Assembly (NCBI RefSeq): GCF_003075435.1
Contig: NZ_QCZJ01000011.1
Span: forward strand, 118,128 to 182,127
Direction: 5' to 3'
DNA from: Terrimonas sp.
GTDB taxonomy: Bacteria; Bacteroidota; Bacteroidia; Chitinophagales; Chitinophagaceae
Length of the DNA: 64,000 bases
Shown here: piece after piece, positions 60,610-64,000 of the stretch
How positions within the stretch are numbered: position 1 is the stretch's first letter
Layout: each line of letters begins with the position of its first letter
Notes under the pieces: model-generated
What the model saw: the letters and a program-made list of their open reading frames with translations, nothing else
Database searches by the model: none
Told to the model about the DNA's origin: nothing
Program-made: the position numbers and the translations under genes

Positions 60610-62202
60610 GTGATAGGGAAGAATTGTGCATGGAAAAAAGATATTAATACCAACCGCTATGCAAGAACAGGCATCTCCGGTTATCCCACAGACAACACCA
60701 CTACTGCCAATGATTATGTAGCCAGGACAAATGGCAGCGACAATAAAATTGGTCCCGGCATTTTGCTGAAGGTGATGAGCGGCGATAAGTTCAACATCAG
60801 TGTAAAGAGCTGGTATAAGAAGAACGGCGCTACACCGGGAACACCTGTTGATCCCTTATTATCCCTGATAGCAGCGTTATCCTCAGGAGTGAGCGGCGCA
60901 TCATCGCTGCATGGCACGGCAGGGCAGATAGAAAGCAGCGGAGTGCTTGATCCTGCAGTAAACGGTTTTTTACCTACCCGTGAGTCTCCGGGTACAGACA
61001 AGCCTAAAGCATACCTGAACTATATCCTGCTGAATGAGCAGCTGAAATTTGTGAGTGATGAAGGCAGCGGATCGAGCATTGTAGGGGCAGACGAGGAATT
61101 TAAAACGCATACCATAACAGAAAAGCTGGTAACCAAGAACGGATATTTGTATATTTACGTGAGCAATGAAACACCAAACATTAATGTGTTCTTTGACAAT
61201 TTGCAGGTGAACCTGAAGCGGGGGATGTTACTGGAGGAGACGCATTATTATCCGTTCGGCTTGACAATGGCGGGGATATCATCAAAGGCTCTGAACAATG
61301 CAGTAGAAAATAAGTATAGATTTAATGGTGGAAATGAACTGCAGAATAAGGAGTTTAGTGATGGCAGTGGGTTGGACTGGTATGATGCAACACACAGGAT
61401 GCTTGATGCGCAGATTGGACGCTTCCATCAAGTTGATCCACTCACGGACGAAGGAGGGCAAGAAAGTTTAACTCCTTATCAGTTTTCATATAATAATCCA
61501 GTTCGCTATAATGACCCTGATGGTCAATGTCCTAATTGCCTTATCGGAGCATTAGTCGGCGCTGCAGTTGATTATGCTACGCAAGTTGCTACACATCGTT
61601 TGCAAGGTAAATCATGGAGTGAATCGTTAACACAAGTTGATGGTACTTCGATAGCTATATCTGCTGGGGCAGGCGCTTTATCAAGTGGTGCATCTGCTTT
61701 TGTCCCTAAAAGCGCAGCAGGTAAGGTTGTTGGTGAAGTTATCACAACAACTATTGATGCAGGAGAGTCTGTATTAAAACAATATAATGAGGGGTCTCAG
61801 CAGGGAAAAAGTTTTTCTGAATCAGTTTCTCTTTCTCAAACGGCTTCAGATGTTGTTGCGAATAAAGTAGCGGGCAAACTGACAGAAAATGTTCAAGTAA
61901 ATTCTAGTAGCACGATCAAATCTACAGAGAGGCAGTTAGACAGGGCAGAACGTGTTGCTGCGGGAGATCCGTCAAGTACAGGTAGGGCTGCAACTGTTAA
62001 TAAGTTGGAAAACAAATTAACTACTCAAAATAGAGTTAACCAAGCGACAAATCAAGCAGCTACCGGTGTGGTCTCAGCTACTATTCAGGGAACAGCTTCT
62101 GCAGCACAAGGTTCTCAGCAGCCACCACAACTACCGAAGGTTAATTATAATCCGGCAGATAATACAGCTGTTAGAAGACCAGTCATATATCCTTTAAGAT
62201 AA
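60610..62202 (+). pseudogene. 5'-truncated RHS polymorphic toxin, tip 2
   Basis: The frame begins with a GTG just after the 121-bp repeat, so the upstream RHS shell is missing here too. From about residue 18 it is almost identical to the first RHS copy for about 200 residues, then diverges at the core ([44 protein letters not shown]). The tip starts [34 protein letters not shown], a small-residue, Ala/Gly-rich region often seen at RHS C-termini, then a Gln/Ser/Asn-rich tail. Toxin activity unknown. Confidence 0.8.
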
Positions 62203-62208
62203 GTTATT

Positions 62209-62595
62209 ATGAAGTTAATTTTTTGGGGAGGAGTGTTGCTTTTTTTGGGTTCTATCGCTTTACTTATAAGCAATTATGATAGTATAAAAGTGGAAAGGAG
62301 CGGGCGTATTGTCAAAATGCGCATTGAAGAATTACCCAACTCCTGTTTAGGGACTAAGGTGAAGCATTTTGTAACATTGAGTTATAATAGTGAAGCCTAC
62401 ATAAAACGGATAGGTGGGAAGTTTTGTGAAGAGCATAGTATTGGTGAGTTAATTGACATGAAAGTCTTGGAGGGGTCAACTATTGTTTTGTTTCCACAGG
62501 AATCAGTATTAAGAAATTTGGTTTCATTTGGAATGTTGGGGTTGCTTGGATTAGTAATGATTATATCTCAATGGAAAAAAGTATGGAGAAAATAA
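62209..62595 (+). CDS. Two-helix membrane protein, candidate immunity protein for tip 2
   Basis: 128 residues with helices at about 4-24 (IFWGGVLLFLGSIALLISNY) and 103-121 (VSFGMLGLLGLVMIISQW) and a polar domain with a Cys pair between, in a DUF3592-like layout. It starts 6 bases after the RHS stop, the expected place for immunity. Confidence 0.6.
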   Translation: MKLIFWGGVLLFLGSIALLISNYDSIKVERSGRIVKMRIEELPNSCLGTKVKHFVTLSYNSEAYIKRIGGKFCEEHSIGELIDMKVLEGSTIVLFPQESVLRNLVSFGMLGLLGLVMIISQWKKVWRK

Positions 62596-63211
62596 AAATA
62601 CTACTATTGATTGTGTCGGTTGCTTTGTGCAAGTTTGTAAGTGGTCAGAATTTTGAAGGTGAAATAATATATAGCAATACTTTCAAAAGCAAGCTGCCAA
62701 ATTTTACTGATGAACAATTACAATTGTTGATCGGAGATAAGCAGGAATATTTTATAAAGGAAGGTAATTATAAATCTCTTTCGAATGGGCAGGCTCTAAC
62801 GGTACAATTATATGATGACAAAACAAACCGGATATATAATAAAACACCAAAGTCAGATACATTATATTGGTTTGATGCCTCTGTAAATACTGATACAGTT
62901 ATAAGTTTTGAAATAAAGAAAAATGTAGAAAAAATATTAGGCTACGAGTGTGACGCCATCATTATGAAAACAAAAACAGGGACAACCACCATTTATTACA
63001 ACGCAAAATACAAAGTTGATAATAGGCCCTACACAAAGCATAATTATAGCAATTGGGCATTCTATGTTAATCAAACCAAGGCACTACCATTAAAAACAGT
63101 AGTTGAAACAAATCATTTAAAATGGAAAGTACGGCTGTTGAAATTAAGCCTATAAATTTTGAGACTGGTTTTTTTGATATTGATCCTAAAGCGCCAGTTA
63201 AAAAAAGTTAG
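62583..63211 (+). pseudogene. GLPGLI-family protein, frameshifted near the 3' end
   Basis: The ORF 62583-63155 (second ATG; the first at 62571 overlaps the previous gene by 25 bases) has a signal peptide ending FVSGQ and the GLPGLI-type pattern (NFEGEIIYSNTFKS, ILGYECDAIIMKTKTGTTTIYYNAKY). At about 63117 the frame shifts in an A-run: the shifted frame continues ESTAVEIKPINFETGFFDIDPKAPVKKS to a TAG at 63209-63211, the normal family ending. One added A would restore it. It is either a damaged gene or a sequencing error. Confidence 0.65.
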
Positions 63212-63218
63212 TATATAT

Positions 63219-63524
63219 AGGATACGTTTGGCTGCTGATGCTGGTAATACTTTACAATTAGGAATGGCTTTGCACAGATTGGGTGATAGTTATGCTCACA
63301 CCAAACGAAGTAACAAGAATAAAATGTATAATCCGGGCTACGGTCATATCTTTAGTGGTGATGGTGGACATGGTGCAGATAAGATTGCTAACAGGCCTGA
63401 ATTATATAAAGCGTATACAGAGCATCTTGCAAAAGCCTTAGGTGGGCGTTTAGGTTTTGAAGGGGGACTTGATATGTTTACATTTAACCCTTCGCCGTGG
63501 TTCGTGTCCCACCATAGTCGTTAA
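63219..63524 (+). pseudogene. Orphan toxin tip, phospholipase C-like fragment
   Basis: About 100 residues beginning RIRLAADAGNTLQLGMALHRLGDSYAHTKR, then YNPGYGHIFSGDGGHGADKIANRP. The ALHRLGDSYAH segment with further His/Asp residues resembles zinc-dependent phospholipase C-like or HET-C-like toxin domains found at RHS C-termini. There is no RHS core before it. The final residues (SPWFVSHHSR) are encoded by the 21-bp inverted repeat, so the true C-terminus may be lost. Confidence 0.55.
63493..63513 (+). repeat. 21-bp inverted repeat, right copy
   Basis: Exact reverse complement of 60459-60479. It lies within the last codons of the orphan tip. Confidence 0.85.
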
Positions 63525-63563
63525 GCTAAGAAGAAAAGTGGAGCTAACTAATTGATAATGAAT

Positions 63564-63590
63564 AACTCCTCGTGGGGAGTTGTTTTTTTA
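63564..63590 (+). terminator. Rho-independent terminator
   Basis: AACTCC-6-GGAGTT stem followed by GTTTTTTT. It ends the RHS region. Confidence 0.85.
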
Positions 63591-63617
63591 TTTTCTCCTC
63601 ATTGTAGTATTATTTAA

Positions 63618-64000
63618 GGGCATGAAGTAAGGGGAATTTGTATAATACATGCCCGTTGCAAAAGTAAGCATTTACTACCTAAGAGGAGAAACCAATTAAC
63701 CATTCGCAGAGAAATTTTATTAGAAGAACATGCTGCAGATATTTCTGCCAACATCAAGGGCTTCCTTTGCTCTGCACAGGCAGAGAAAATAGGCAGGCAA
63801 ACAGGATTTATTAAAAGAAGCAGTGGCAAAATAACAGCACAGGCTTTTTTAACTACACTAATGGTAGCCGATAGCCCCCAGGGTCAAATAAGCTTGCCGG
63901 ATCTGACGGCAGAGCTCAGGCAGGCTCATGGTATAGAAATAAGTAAGGAAGCCCTGCACCAGCGCTTCAGTGTTCAGGCGGTTAATTTTCTTGAAAAAGT
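63618..64000 (+). CDS. IS4-family transposase, N-terminal part (runs off the window)
   Basis: A frame open from 63618 to the edge. From about 63663 it encodes KSKHLLPKRRNQLTIRREIL, then FIKRSSGKITAQAFLTTLM and SLPDLTAELRQAHGIEISKEALHQRFS, which match the N-terminal domain of IS4-type transposases. No in-frame ATG precedes these blocks, so either a rare start codon is used or the 5' end is damaged. No terminal repeat could be checked because the other end lies outside the window. Confidence 0.75.

Noticed and set aside
1..64000. CRISPR arrays, tRNA and rRNA genes
   Set aside because: I looked for regularly spaced repeats and for tRNA-like T-loops and found none; a tRNA could still be missed by eye.

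Overview
The window reads as chromosomal DNA of a Bacteroidota bacterium, most likely family Chitinophagaceae or a close relative. The support is: an ECF sigma / FecR / SusC (with STN domain) / SusD cluster, several TonB-dependent receptors with carboxypeptidase-like N-terminal domains, DUF2807, GLPGLI, DUF6157 and OmpL-like porin families, moderately AT-rich DNA, and promoters of the Bacteroidota type (TTTG, about 19-22 bases, TAnnTTTG). Family names are from recognition of the sequence only; no search was run.

Layout. 1-8600: YceI, a wrecked ISAs1 transposase, dGTPase, a DUF2807 lipoprotein, uvrA, a 5'-nucleotidase and an unknown helical protein. 8700-17100: a trans-envelope uptake locus, sigma, anti-sigma, SusC with STN domain, SusD and a secreted endonuclease/exonuclease/phosphatase-family enzyme. 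17600-19400: ArsR, AHSA1 and a double DUF1801 operon with a clear promoter and operator. 19550-23770: a palindrome-headed operon for a barrel protein, a Rieske protein, an imelysin and a di-heme DUF1111 protein, which resembles an iron or redox system. 23800-31100: housekeeping and metabolic genes (metallophosphoesterase, DUF488, PLP sulfur enzyme, outer-membrane protein, GNAT, rarA). 31100-34150: a GntR-controlled ABC operon with a near-ideal promoter and palindromic operator. 34200-38300: GxxExxY, OmpA-type and small proteins. 38500-42700: two ammonium transporters flanking a porin. 42700-56600: valS, an exonuclease/GIY-YIG fusion, PhoH, two TonB receptors, a secreted metallo-beta-lactamase-fold protein, transaldolase and the SRP RNA.

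56780-63530 is the accessory part: a silent or decaying RHS polymorphic-toxin array. Two 5'-truncated RHS cores share a near-identical stretch of about 600 bp but carry different C-terminal tips. Each is followed by candidate immunity genes, with a further orphan toxin tip, RHS remnants, a 121-bp direct repeat and a 21-bp inverted-repeat pair. A terminator and the start of an IS4-type transposase close the window.

Two further things stand out. Two tiny single-helix membrane-peptide genes (32 and 34 codons), each followed by its own terminator, lie at 28075 and 45538. Many intergenic gaps carry hairpins built from short repeated words (for example AGCTATCAGC, TTAACTTCTTAATG, GTTTGTGGTTTA, ACACAAAG), whose nature I cannot name.
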